52,640 nt of DNA, from NCBI GenBank assembly GCA_964589815.1, contig CAZPUR010000007.1, forward strand, positions 1 through 52,640. The letters are read 5' to 3'. The notes under the pieces are model-generated. The model ran no database searches. It was not told where the DNA came from and saw nothing but the letters and a program-made list of their open reading frames with translations. Source of the DNA: CAZPUR01 sp964589815 (lineage in GTDB: Bacteria > Patescibacteriota > Microgenomatia > UBA1400). Positions 1-6,816 of this stretch are shown here, in pieces (positions within the stretch are counted from its first letter, which is position 1; each line of letters opens with the position of its first letter). Made by a program: the position numbers and the translations under genes.

Positions 1-16
1 AAGATAAGAAAAAAAA

Positions 17-2659
17 TTATCCTTCAGGTGAAGCAGAAGGATTTGGGGAAGCTGAAGGGGAAAGACTAGGTAGGGGAGTAGCTGACGGACTTGGACTAGG
101 TGAGGGACTGGCTTCAGGATCTTGATTAACGCCAATCTTTATTGTCTTCTCCCCTCGATTACCCTTTTCATCCTTAGCCTCAACTTTTAAGCTGTAAATG
201 CCATCGCTTAGAACCAATTTTGTTTTAAAGGGTTTTTCATTTAAAGCCTTTTGTAGCTCGTCGTCAATATAGAATTTTACTTCTTCTATTTTATAATTAG
301 CGGTTACTTTTGCTTCTACTTCGAATTCATTATTAACTTTTTCTTTATCTTTCGGTTTTTCAATATTAATAATTACTTCATCGCTGACATCACAATAATC
401 TTTGGGGAAATGGTAACGAGAGTCTGCCTGTTGGTTAATCCAAGCATCAATGCCTTCCTGCCAACGATTCTTATCGGAGGAAATAGGGTCGTCTTCTTTT
501 AAAACAATAAACTCTTTTTCCTCGTATTCACCTTTAGCCACCAAGGTGTCTGAGGCTAACTTACCGGTATCTCCTTTACAAACTTTAAGCTTGGTGTGGA
601 TTGGATCTTTACCATTCGGTTCTATGCCTTTAATAAAATATTCTTTTCTTGAAGGCCAATCATCGTGACTAGGAAAACCAGAGATAACATCCACATCTTT
701 GCTCACAATTCCTCCTGGTTGATGAAACTCCTGAATCGGCTCCTTCTTTAAAACCTCTAGCATCACTCGACGCCAAATAGGAGAAGCGCCGGAAATGCCT
801 GAAGCCACTCTTTTCATTTCCGTATTATCATTATTACCCACCCACACTGCCACAATTCTCCCCGGCGTCCAGCCAATAGTCCAATTGTCTTTCATATCAT
901 CGGTTGTTCCTGTCTTAACCGCCACTGGCCGTCCGGAAATATTTAAAAGACTGTTGCTTCCAAAAGTCATTAGTCTAGCCTCATTATCAGACAGAATATC
1001 ACTGATTAAAAAGGCTTCTTCTTCGCTTAAAACCTGCGCTCCACTTCTTTTTTTATATTTTTCTAAAGTCTTTCCCTTGGCATCTTTAACTTCTAAAATG
1101 ACGACGGGTTCTATTTTCTCGCCGCCGTTGGCAAAAGCAGAATAAGCGCTGATTAAATCTATTAGTCTGACTTCACCTCCACCTAAAGTAACGGATAAAC
1201 CCAGACGGTTAATATTGTCTCTAGTCGGTTCCAGGGTGGTCAAGCCCATATCATAAGCAGTCTTTAACATATTTTCTACCCCGACTAAAGCCAATAATTT
1301 AACCGAAACAAGGTTTAGAGAATTGCCCAAAGCATAACGCAGTTGAACCGGTCCCCTGAATTTACCGTCGTAATTTTTAGGGATATAATCCGGTCGGCTC
1401 CCTCCAGGAAAACTAGTCTGACTATCAACCAACATGCTGGCTGGGGTATAACCTTTCTTAAAGGCAGTCACATAGGTAACCGGCTTAATGGCTGACCCTG
1501 GCTGTCTTAATGACAAACAAACATTCACCTGACCATCATAGTCTTTGGCATTAAAATCTTTAGAACCAACCATGCCTAAAATCTCTCCTGTTTTTGGGTC
1601 CATCAACATGGCCGCTCCATTAGTGATATGTAAACTTTCCACCTTTTTTATCTCCTCAGAGACAATCTCCTGTATCTTATTTTGAATCTCCCAATCTAGA
1701 CTAGTGTAGACTTTTAAACCTCCTTGCTCGACCATCTTCTCGCCATATTTCTCTTCTAAAAGACTTTTGACATACATGACAAAATGAGGGGCTTTAAAGT
1801 TGGCGCCAGGGTTGGCAAATTCCACTTTCTCTAATTCCTCAGTTGCTTGTTTCTCTTCATCTTTGCTGATGTAATCGTCTTCCCTCATCCGGCGTAAAAC
1901 ATCTTCGGTTCTGCCTATATAGGCCTTAGGATTAACCCCAAAAGGCGAATAGAAACTGGGGCTTTGAGGCAAACCGGCTAAAATGGCTGATTCTACTAAG
2001 GAAAGTTCTTTAACTTCTTTGTTAAAATAAGTTTCTGCGGCGACGCCTACTCCCCAAGCCGTCCCTCCATAAGGAGCTTCATTTAAATACATTTGTAAAA
2101 TTTCATCTTTGCTGTATTTTTTTTCGATTTGGACTGCCAAAACAAACTCTTTAATCTTACGGCTAATCGTTCTTTTGGGACTTAAAAGAACGTTTTTAAC
2201 TAATTGCTGAGTCAAAGTAGAGCCCCCTTGCAACCGACCTCGAAAAATAATATTAAAACCAGCTCTTAACCAACCGGTAGGATCAAATCCCTGATGTTTA
2301 TAGAAATTCTTGTCTTCAGTGGCAATGGTGGCTTTTTTTAAGGTTTCGGGAATATCCTGCCATTCTACCGGCGTTCTTTGCTGATCGGCAAAAACATCAT
2401 AAAGTAAAACTTCATTTCGATCATAAATTTTAGTGGAAAAGCCCTCTCGCCGCACAATTTTGTCCGGCCGAGGTAAATCCTTAGCCACCAAAGCAAAAAC
2501 AAGAGTGGAAACTAAAAATAAGGCTAAAACGCCGATCAAGCCGCCCAAGGCAAAATATTTAACCAACTGGGCTTTGGACAAATTTTGGAATTTAGCCAAA
2601 AAGGTCTTTTTGACCACCCTTCTTCTTTTCTGACGCCACATTCTTTTCCAACGACTCAT
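17..2659 (-). CDS. Class A penicillin-binding protein (PBP1A-like transglycosylase/transpeptidase)
   Basis: Bifunctional peptidoglycan synthase that polymerises lipid II and cross-links stem peptides on the outer face of the membrane. A basic cytoplasmic N-terminus is followed by one membrane segment (about residues 35-60). The GT51 domain is recognisable by EDKNFYKHQGFD and QGGSTLTQQLVKN. The transpeptidase has the SxxK motif (GSAIKP), SLN and KTGTT. The C-terminus carries an Ig-like beta domain and a low-complexity Pro/Ser tail (SPSPSPSPS), probably a wall-spanning linker. At 880 residues it is typical for the family plus this extension. The ATG at 2659 has a strong GGGAGGTGG ribosome-binding site. 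The gene is divergent from the aromatic operon, with only about 20 bp between its start and the -35 box of that operon. Confidence 0.95.
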   Translation of the reverse strand: MSRWKRMWRQKRRRVVKKTFLAKFQNLSKAQLVKYFALGGLIGVLALFLVSTLVFALVAKDLPRPDKIVRREGFSTKIYDRNEVLLYDVFADQQRTPVEWQDIPETLKKATIATEDKNFYKHQGFDPTGWLRAGFNIIFRGRLQGGSTLTQQLVKNVLLSPKRTISRKIKEFVLAVQIEKKYSKDEILQMYLNEAPYGGTAWGVGVAAETYFNKEVKELSLVESAILAGLPQSPSFYSPFGVNPKAYIGRTEDVLRRMREDDYISKDEEKQATEELEKVEFANPGANFKAPHFVMYVKSLLEEKYGEKMVEQGGLKVYTSLDWEIQNKIQEIVSEEIKKVESLHITNGAAMLMDPKTGEILGMVGSKDFNAKDYDGQVNVCLSLRQPGSAIKPVTYVTAFKKGYTPASMLVDSQTSFPGGSRPDYIPKNYDGKFRGPVQLRYALGNSLNLVSVKLLALVGVENMLKTAYDMGLTTLEPTRDNINRLGLSVTLGGGEVRLIDLISAYSAFANGGEKIEPVVILEVKDAKGKTLEKYKKRSGAQVLSEEEAFLISDILSDNEARLMTFGSNSLLNISGRPVAVKTGTTDDMKDNWTIGWTPGRIVAVWVGNNDNTEMKRVASGISGASPIWRRVMLEVLKKEPIQEFHQPGGIVSKDVDVISGFPSHDDWPSRKEYFIKGIEPNGKDPIHTKLKVCKGDTGKLASDTLVAKGEYEEKEFIVLKEDDPISSDKNRWQEGIDAWINQQADSRYHFPKDYCDVSDEVIINIEKPKDKEKVNNEFEVEAKVTANYKIEEVKFYIDDELQKALNEKPFKTKLVLSDGIYSLKVEAKDEKGNRGEKTIKIGVNQDPEASPSPSPSPSATPLPSLSPSASPNPSASPEG

Positions 2660-2681
2660 ATCTTCATTTTACCACCTCCCC

Positions 2682-2711
2682 TTGACAAAGCTCAACCCTC
2701 TATGTTTTAAT
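2682..2711 (+). promoter_or_regulatory. Promoter of the aromatic amino acid operon
   Basis: TTGACA (2682-2687), an 18-bp spacer and TTTAAT (2706-2711, five of six consensus bases). Transcription would begin near 2718, at or within two bases of the leader-peptide ATG at 2720. The leader peptide would therefore be translated from a leaderless or nearly leaderless mRNA. Confidence 0.6.
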
Positions 2712-2719
2712 ACCTTATC

Positions 2720-2806
2720 ATGCAAAAATCACTATCCTTAGGCTGGTTTTATTCTTACTTTTTTAACCTTGCAGCGGAGGGTAGTGACGGAGTAGTTAAA
2801 AGTTAA
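2720..2806 (+). CDS. Aromatic leader peptide (28 codons) of a transcription attenuator
   Basis: A 28-codon reading frame starts with ATG directly after the operon promoter and ends with TAA. Codons 9-15 (2744-2764) read Trp-Phe-Tyr-Ser-Tyr-Phe-Phe, six aromatic residues out of seven. A terminator hairpin lies 21 nt after the stop, just before the first structural gene of an operon for Phe/Tyr synthesis. This is the architecture of ribosome-stalling leader peptides such as those of the enterobacterial pheA, pheST and trp operons. The remaining codons look unremarkable. Function is inferred from the aromatic run, the position and the alternative RNA pairings; no homologue was looked up. Confidence 0.8.
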   Translation: MQKSLSLGWFYSYFFNLAAEGSDGVVKS

Positions 2807-2844
2807 AAGTTAAGAGAAAAGTTCACACCCTCCAACCGGAGGGT
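2734..2844 (+). promoter_or_regulatory. Attenuator RNA: mutually exclusive 1:2, 2:3 and 3:4 stems
   Basis: Four segments can be read. Segment 1 is ATCCTT at 2734-2739. Segment 2 is GGAGGGT at 2776-2782. Segment 3 is ACCCTCC at 2827-2833. Segment 4 is GGAGGGT at 2838-2844. Segments 2 and 4 are identical, so each pairs perfectly with segment 3. Segment 1 can pair with segment 2 (four Watson-Crick and two G-U pairs). The aromatic codons lie between 1 and 2. A ribosome stalled on them would mask 1 and leave 2 free to trap 3, preventing the 3:4 terminator. A ribosome reaching the stop codon at 2804 would lie near or over 2 and allow 3:4. Confidence 0.75.
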
Positions 2845-2850
2845 TTTTTT
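2827..2850 (+). terminator. Intrinsic terminator of the aromatic attenuator
   Basis: A perfect 7-bp GC-rich stem (ACCCTCC/GGAGGGT) with an AACC loop is followed by an uninterrupted T run ending at 2850. The start codon of the kinase-like gene begins at the next base. The 3' arm GGAGGG is at a suitable distance (7 nt) to serve as that gene's Shine-Dalgarno sequence, so the hairpin can block both transcription and translation initiation. Confidence 0.85.
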
Positions 2851-3714
2851 ATGACAAAAATTTTATCCATTGGTCAAGTCGTCATTGATCAAATCCACCA
2901 GATTAATCGTTTCCCTAAGAATGGGGAAAAGATCAAACCGCAAATTACCCAAAAGGATTTAGGCGGTTCGGCTTGCAGTGTCGCTGTATTTTTAGCTAAA
3001 ATGGGTCTTCAGTCTACTCTAATTGCCTCTTTAGGTCGCGATCAACTAGGTCTTGAGGCCACTCAAAAACTTAAAAAATCAAGTGTCAGGCTTATTCCTC
3101 AATGGACTCAACATACCACTGTCAATCACGTTTTTATAGATCAAAAAAGTGGTAAAAGGACTATTATCCATGACAGCCAAAAACAACCACTTATTCAAAC
3201 CATTCCCCAGCACTTGATTAGAAGCTCTGATTTTATTTTCTGTGACCGCCATGAACCCCAAGCTTTCCACAGCATTTTGGAACAAAAAAACTGCCACCAA
3301 AAAATTATCATTGATCCTTCTTGTGAAATTTCTGATAAAACTTTATTTATGCTTCAGAAGGCTGATTTTCCTATTGTCCCGATTGAATTTGTCCAAAAAT
3401 TAGATCGCAAAAACGGCTTGGAAAAAATCCGCCAACTGATCCAAAAAGATTTTTGGGTTACTCTTGGCCCCCAAGGCTGTCTGATGCAGGACAAAAAAGG
3501 TCTAAAAATCAAAGTCTCTGGTTTTAAGGTTAAAGCCGTTGATAGCTTAGGCGCTGGTGAGGCTTTTCGGGCTGGTTTTATTTACGGCTTAGTTAAAAAA
3601 TGGCCGATTTTAAAAATTATGCATTTTGCCAACAGGGCTGGTGCTTTACAATGCACCAAACCAGGCAATATTGATGCTATTCCTAGTAAAAAGGAGGTTT
3701 TCTCATGTCTTTAA
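2851..3714 (+). CDS. PfkB/ribokinase-family kinase-like protein, first gene of the aromatic operon
   Basis: The 287-residue protein has the ribokinase fold signatures: an N-terminal GG motif in DLGGSACSVAVFLAKMG (about residues 37-52) and the C-terminal anion-hole motif VDSLGAGEAF (230-239). The usual catalytic Asp of GAGD is Glu237 here (GAGE). The family phosphorylates sugars, nucleosides or similar small alcohols. The substrate cannot be told from sequence. Its ATG abuts the attenuator T run, and its 3' end overlaps the DAHP synthase start by 10 bp, so it is translationally coupled to the aromatic pathway. A role in supplying or phosphorylating a pathway intermediate is conceivable but unproven; loss of classical activity is also possible. 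Confidence 0.85.
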   Translation: MTKILSIGQVVIDQIHQINRFPKNGEKIKPQITQKDLGGSACSVAVFLAKMGLQSTLIASLGRDQLGLEATQKLKKSSVRLIPQWTQHTTVNHVFIDQKSGKRTIIHDSQKQPLIQTIPQHLIRSSDFIFCDRHEPQAFHSILEQKNCHQKIIIDPSCEISDKTLFMLQKADFPIVPIEFVQKLDRKNGLEKIRQLIQKDFWVTLGPQGCLMQDKKGLKIKVSGFKVKAVDSLGAGEAFRAGFIYGLVKKWPILKIMHFANRAGALQCTKPGNIDAIPSKKEVFSCL

Positions 3715-4457
3715 AAAAATTCACTATCATCGCCGGTCCTTGTGCGGCTGAATCAGAAGAACAAGTTTTACAGACTGCAACCGCAGTTAAAAAAGCAGGT
3801 GCAGATATTTTCCGAGCTAATTTATACAAACCCCGGACTGAACCAGAGTCTTTCCAGGGCTGTGGCAACATCGGTTTTACCTGGCTGGTTAAAGCTAGGC
3901 AAAAAGTTAAAATCCCTGTGGCCACCGAGGTTAGAACCCCAGCCCAAGTTGATTTGGCCTTGAAGCATAAAATTGATCTTATCTGGATCGGTGCTCGCAA
4001 TAGTCAAAATTATGACTTTCTCATTTATCTAGGTAAAGCTACGGCCAAAACGAAAACACCGGTGATGCTCAAAAGAGGTCTGGCCATGAGACTTAAGGAA
4101 TGGCTGGGTTCATCCAGATATATCAGCCAAAGCGGCAATCCTCATATTTGGCTTTGCGAAAGGGGAGTAGCCACTTTTGATCCTCTGGCTACCAGAAATA
4201 TGCTGGATTTGCAAACTGCCTGGGTGGCCCAGAAAGAATCTGGATTGCCAGTCATTATTGATCCTAGCCATGCAGCCGGCAGAATAGATCTAATTGCTGC
4301 CATGAGTAAGGCCACCAAGGCAGCTGGCTTAGCTGGATTGATTATTGAGGTTCATCCGCAACCTCAAAAAGCTTTAAGCGACCCCCAGCAACAATTGACG
4401 CCCAAGCAATTTACTCAATTAATGGCAGAGCTTAGGGAGGTTAAGTGGAAAAAATAA
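3705..4457 (+). CDS. aroF: 3-deoxy-7-phosphoheptulonate (DAHP) synthase, short type I-beta form
   Basis: Condenses phosphoenolpyruvate with erythrose-4-phosphate, the first step of the shikimate pathway. Recognisable motifs are AGPCAAES near the N-terminus, RANLYKPRT, TEVRTP, WIGARNSQN, PVMLKRG, IIDPSHAAGR and EVHPQP, all in family order. The 250-residue length matches the catalytic barrel only. There is no N-terminal ferredoxin-like or fused chorismate mutase domain, so feedback control by these is not expected in this chain; the upstream attenuator may substitute. AGGAGG precedes the ATG, which lies inside the end of the kinase-like gene. The 3' end overlaps the next gene. Confidence 0.95.
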   Translation: MSLKKFTIIAGPCAAESEEQVLQTATAVKKAGADIFRANLYKPRTEPESFQGCGNIGFTWLVKARQKVKIPVATEVRTPAQVDLALKHKIDLIWIGARNSQNYDFLIYLGKATAKTKTPVMLKRGLAMRLKEWLGSSRYISQSGNPHIWLCERGVATFDPLATRNMLDLQTAWVAQKESGLPVIIDPSHAAGRIDLIAAMSKATKAAGLAGLIIEVHPQPQKALSDPQQQLTPKQFTQLMAELREVKWKK

Positions 4458-5299
4458 AAGTCGCTTATCAAGGTCAGCCGGGCGCATTTTCTGAAATTGC
4501 CATCCAAAAATATTTTGCCGCGCTGAGCGGGGTGGTCACAATAGGTCAAAATACCTTTAAACAAGTGTTTGAAGCAGTCAAAGATAAAAAAGCTGATTAT
4601 GCTATGGTTCCAATCGAAAACACTCTGGCCGGTAGTATTCATCAAAACTATGATTTGCTGAAAAAATATTCACTCTTTATTATAGGTGAAATTTATTTAT
4701 GCATTAATCACAACCTTTTGGTTATTCCTGCTCCTAACATCAGTTTAAATAAAAGGCTAAGGATGATAAAAAAAGTTTATTCTCATCCCGTGGCCTTAGC
4801 CCAATGCGAACAGTTTTTTATCAATCATCCCTGGATTAAGCCGATTCAGGCTGAGGATACGGCCGGCAGTGCTAAAGATTTATCCGAGTCGGTTAATTTG
4901 AATGAAGCGGCCATTGCCAGCCGACTGGCAGGAAGAATATATAAGCTTAAAATACTTAAAAGCAATATTGAAACCAATAAAAAAAACTTTACTCGGTTTG
5001 TCGTGATTAGTAAAAAGAAAAATGGAAAACGAGCCAATAAAGTCTCTTTGGTCTTTTCCTTATCCCATAAACCCGGCTCTTTATTTAAATCTCTAGAAGC
5101 CTTTGCCAGGGAGAAAATAAACTTAAGTAAAATTGAATCCCGACCGATCTTAGGCCGTCCTTTTGAATACTTGTTTTACTTAGATTTTGAAATCAATAAT
5201 CTCAAAAAATGCCAGGAGGCCATCAAAGAATTAAAAAAATACACTCATTATTTTAAAACCTTAGGTTATTACCAAAAAGGCAAAACTTTTGTATCATAA
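4445..5299 (+). CDS. pheA: Prephenate dehydratase with C-terminal ACT domain
   Basis: Converts prephenate to phenylpyruvate in phenylalanine synthesis. The periplasmic-binding-protein-like catalytic part includes AYQGQPGAFSE at the start, MVPIENTLAGSIHQNYDLL and the NFTRFVV motif containing the catalytic Thr-Arg-Phe. The ACT domain (about residues 198-280) begins KVSLVFSLSHKPGSLFKSL and has IESRP, the signature associated with Phe binding, so feedback inhibition by Phe is likely. The start is GTG at 4445, preceded by GGGAGG and overlapping the end of aroF by 13 bp. It is a stand-alone dehydratase; the mutase is a separate gene downstream. Confidence 0.95.
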   Translation: MEKIKVAYQGQPGAFSEIAIQKYFAALSGVVTIGQNTFKQVFEAVKDKKADYAMVPIENTLAGSIHQNYDLLKKYSLFIIGEIYLCINHNLLVIPAPNISLNKRLRMIKKVYSHPVALAQCEQFFINHPWIKPIQAEDTAGSAKDLSESVNLNEAAIASRLAGRIYKLKILKSNIETNKKNFTRFVVISKKKNGKRANKVSLVFSLSHKPGSLFKSLEAFAREKINLSKIESRPILGRPFEYLFYLDFEINNLKKCQEAIKELKKYTHYFKTLGYYQKGKTFVS

Positions 5300-5300
5300 A

Positions 5301-5310
5301 AGGAGGTGAT
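5301..5310 (+). promoter_or_regulatory. Perfect ten-base Shine-Dalgarno sequence for a 36-codon gene
   Basis: AGGAGGTGAT is the full ten-base complement of the usual 16S rRNA 3' tail and lies four bases before the ATG at 5315. It begins immediately after the pheA stop. It is the strongest ribosome-binding site seen in the window and supports translation of the tiny gene that follows. Confidence 0.75.
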
Positions 5311-5314
5311 ATTA

Positions 5315-5425
5315 ATGGCAGAAACAGAACCGCAGCCGCAACCAACAGAAGTACCAGAACCAACTGAAGTAACAGTTACAAATGATGCCTCACTTGACTA
5401 TGGTGACCAATGGGTAGAACAATAA
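5315..5425 (+). CDS. 36-residue acidic Pro/Glu/Thr-rich peptide, unknown function
   Basis: Starts with ATG at 5315 behind a perfect Shine-Dalgarno sequence and ends with TAA at 5423-5425. The first half is a degenerate repeat of Glu, Pro, Gln and Thr (EPQPQPTEVPEPTEV). The second half contains one Tyr and one Trp (LDYGDQWVEQ). There is no signal peptide, membrane segment or cysteine. It sits between pheA and chorismate mutase, with 15 and 19 bp gaps, so it is part of the operon. It lacks the aromatic run and following hairpin expected of a second leader peptide. It could be a small partner protein of a pathway enzyme or a translation-coupling element. Not recognised. Confidence 0.6.
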   Translation: MAETEPQPQPTEVPEPTEVTVTNDASLDYGDQWVEQ

Positions 5426-5444
5426 AAAGACTAATCAAAACTCA

Positions 5445-5720
5445 ATGAAACAAAATCAGCTCCATCGCTTAAGAAAACAAATTGATCAGATTGATAATCA
5501 ATTAGTGATTTTATTGGCCCAAAGAATAAAAGTGGTTAAGAAAATAGGGGAGTGGAAAAAGAAAAAAGGTCTTCCTCCTCTGGATAAAAAACGTTGGCGT
5601 CAGATTTTAGCTTCAAAAATGACCCAGGCCAAAAAATTAGGCTTAAACCCCAATTTGATTAAAAAAATCTACCAAACCATCCATAATTTTGCTTTAAAAA
5701 TAGAGGCAAAGGCTAAATGA
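5445..5720 (+). CDS. Chorismate mutase, AroQ class, monofunctional
   Basis: Rearranges chorismate to prephenate, the branch point toward Phe and Tyr. The 91-residue all-helical protein fits the AroQ fold: LRKQIDQIDNQLVILLAQRIKVVKKIGEWKK split over helix 1 with the family's conserved Arg and Lys, then a short second helix around PPLDKKRW and a third helix to the C-terminus. No fused dehydratase, dehydrogenase or synthase domain is present. Its TGA overlaps the ATG of the aminotransferase (ATGA), implying translational coupling. Confidence 0.9.
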   Translation: MKQNQLHRLRKQIDQIDNQLVILLAQRIKVVKKIGEWKKKKGLPPLDKKRWRQILASKMTQAKKLGLNPNLIKKIYQTIHNFALKIEAKAK

Positions 5721-6814
5721 GCAACATCTTATACCAAATTTTTGAAACAGTTCAATTAAAAAAGCAGTCAGGCGCAAGCATGATTGAGTTTAATCTGGGT
5801 GAACCTGACCAAAAACCACCCCAATCAGTCATCAAAGCCCTAACTAAAGCTTTAAATCAAGGTCAATACAAATATGGCCCGGCTGCTGGTTTACCTAAAT
5901 TAAGACAATTATTAGCCCAAAAACACCAAGTCAAAGCAGAAAATGTGGTTATTGGCCCGGGCTCTAAATTTTTAATTTATGCCTGTTTAAAAACACTTCT
6001 TAAAAACAAAAATGATGAAATCATTATCTCTCAACCAATTTGGGGAACTTATGAATCAATGATTAAAAATATTGGTTTGGGAAAAATTAGATTTTTAAAA
6101 ACTAATTTTAAAAACAATTGGCAAATTGATGTTCAGAAACTGAATAATTTAATTAATCAAAGAACAAAAATAATTATTCTCTGCGACCCTAACAATCCTA
6201 CCAGTGTAAGAATCAGGCCCAGCATTAAAAATCAGGTCAAAAAAATTGCTTTTAAAAATAATATTAAGGTCATTGAAGACCTCGCTTATGAAGCGCTAAC
6301 CTTTAATCATCAGTTTTGTCATCCTGAACTTGTTTCAGGATCTTTACAAAATAGTATTCGCATCTTTAGTTTCTCCAAATCTTATGCGATGACCGGTTTT
6401 CGTTTAGGTTATGCTATCACCAATAGCACTTTAATTAATCAAATTATTAAATTTAATCAAATTACTATTACTTGCGTCCCTGAATTTATTCAACAAGCGG
6501 GAGTAGTCGCTTTAATAAAAGAAATTAATTCCCCTCAGAAATTAGTCAAGATTTATCAAAGAAGGTTAAAGCTGGCCGAAAAAATTTTAAAACCAGCGGG
6601 CATAAAATTTGTCAAACCAGAGGCAGGTTTTTATCTTTTTGCCCAATTGCCAGGCATAAATAGTGAAAAATTCAGCTTAAAACTCCTCAATCAAGGGGTG
6701 GCTGTTGTTCCGGGTACTGCTTTTGGGCCTTTTCCCGAATTTATCAGGATTGCTTTAACTGTAAATGAAAAAAAGTTAATAAAAGGATTAAAATTAATAG
6801 TGCGTCGGCCTTAA
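5717..6814 (+). CDS. Class I/II PLP-dependent aminotransferase (probably aromatic/aspartate)
   Basis: Likely transaminates phenylpyruvate and 4-hydroxyphenylpyruvate to Phe and Tyr, given its operon position between chorismate mutase and prephenate dehydrogenase. Fold-type I signatures are visible: NLGEPDQKPP near the N-terminus, GPGSKF, CDPNNPTS, EDLAYEAL and the PLP lysine motif FSFSKSYAMTGFRLGY. The C-terminus has the usual FIRIALT. At about residues 201-208 there is an in-frame segment PELVSGSL encoded by a palindromic repeat (6318-6342) that matches intergenic copies elsewhere in the window. It lies just before the lysine motif in a region expected to be variable. Substrate range is inferred from context. 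Confidence 0.9.
   Translation: MSNILYQIFETVQLKKQSGASMIEFNLGEPDQKPPQSVIKALTKALNQGQYKYGPAAGLPKLRQLLAQKHQVKAENVVIGPGSKFLIYACLKTLLKNKNDEIIISQPIWGTYESMIKNIGLGKIRFLKTNFKNNWQIDVQKLNNLINQRTKIIILCDPNNPTSVRIRPSIKNQVKKIAFKNNIKVIEDLAYEALTFNHQFCHPELVSGSLQNSIRIFSFSKSYAMTGFRLGYAITNSTLINQIIKFNQITITCVPEFIQQAGVVALIKEINSPQKLVKIYQRRLKLAEKILKPAGIKFVKPEAGFYLFAQLPGINSEKFSLKLLNQGVAVVPGTAFGPFPEFIRIALTVNEKKLIKGLKLIVRRP
6318..6342 (+). repeat. Palindromic repeat inside the aminotransferase gene
   Basis: The core is ATCCTGAA - CTTGT - TTCAGGAT, an 8-bp perfect inverted repeat with a 5-nt loop, preceded by GTC. A copy in opposite orientation at 16102-16126 matches at 22 of 25 bases, and a third at 16148-16172 matches at 19 of 25. 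The insertion keeps the reading frame. Confidence 0.8.
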
Positions 6815-6816
6815 AA

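Noticed and set aside
450..1145. Open frames on the plus strand inside the penicillin-binding protein gene.
   Set aside because: They are antisense shadows without ribosome-binding sites or family features.
2760..2800. Possible T-box riboswitch in front of the aromatic operon, because of the GAGGGTAGTGACGG stretch.
   Set aside because: The conserved T-box sequence and the specifier-loop stem are absent. The aromatic-rich reading frame and the alternative stems explain the region better.
5315..5425. 36-codon frame as a second attenuation leader peptide.
   Set aside because: Only one Tyr and one Trp codon, not adjacent, and no terminator-like hairpin before chorismate mutase.
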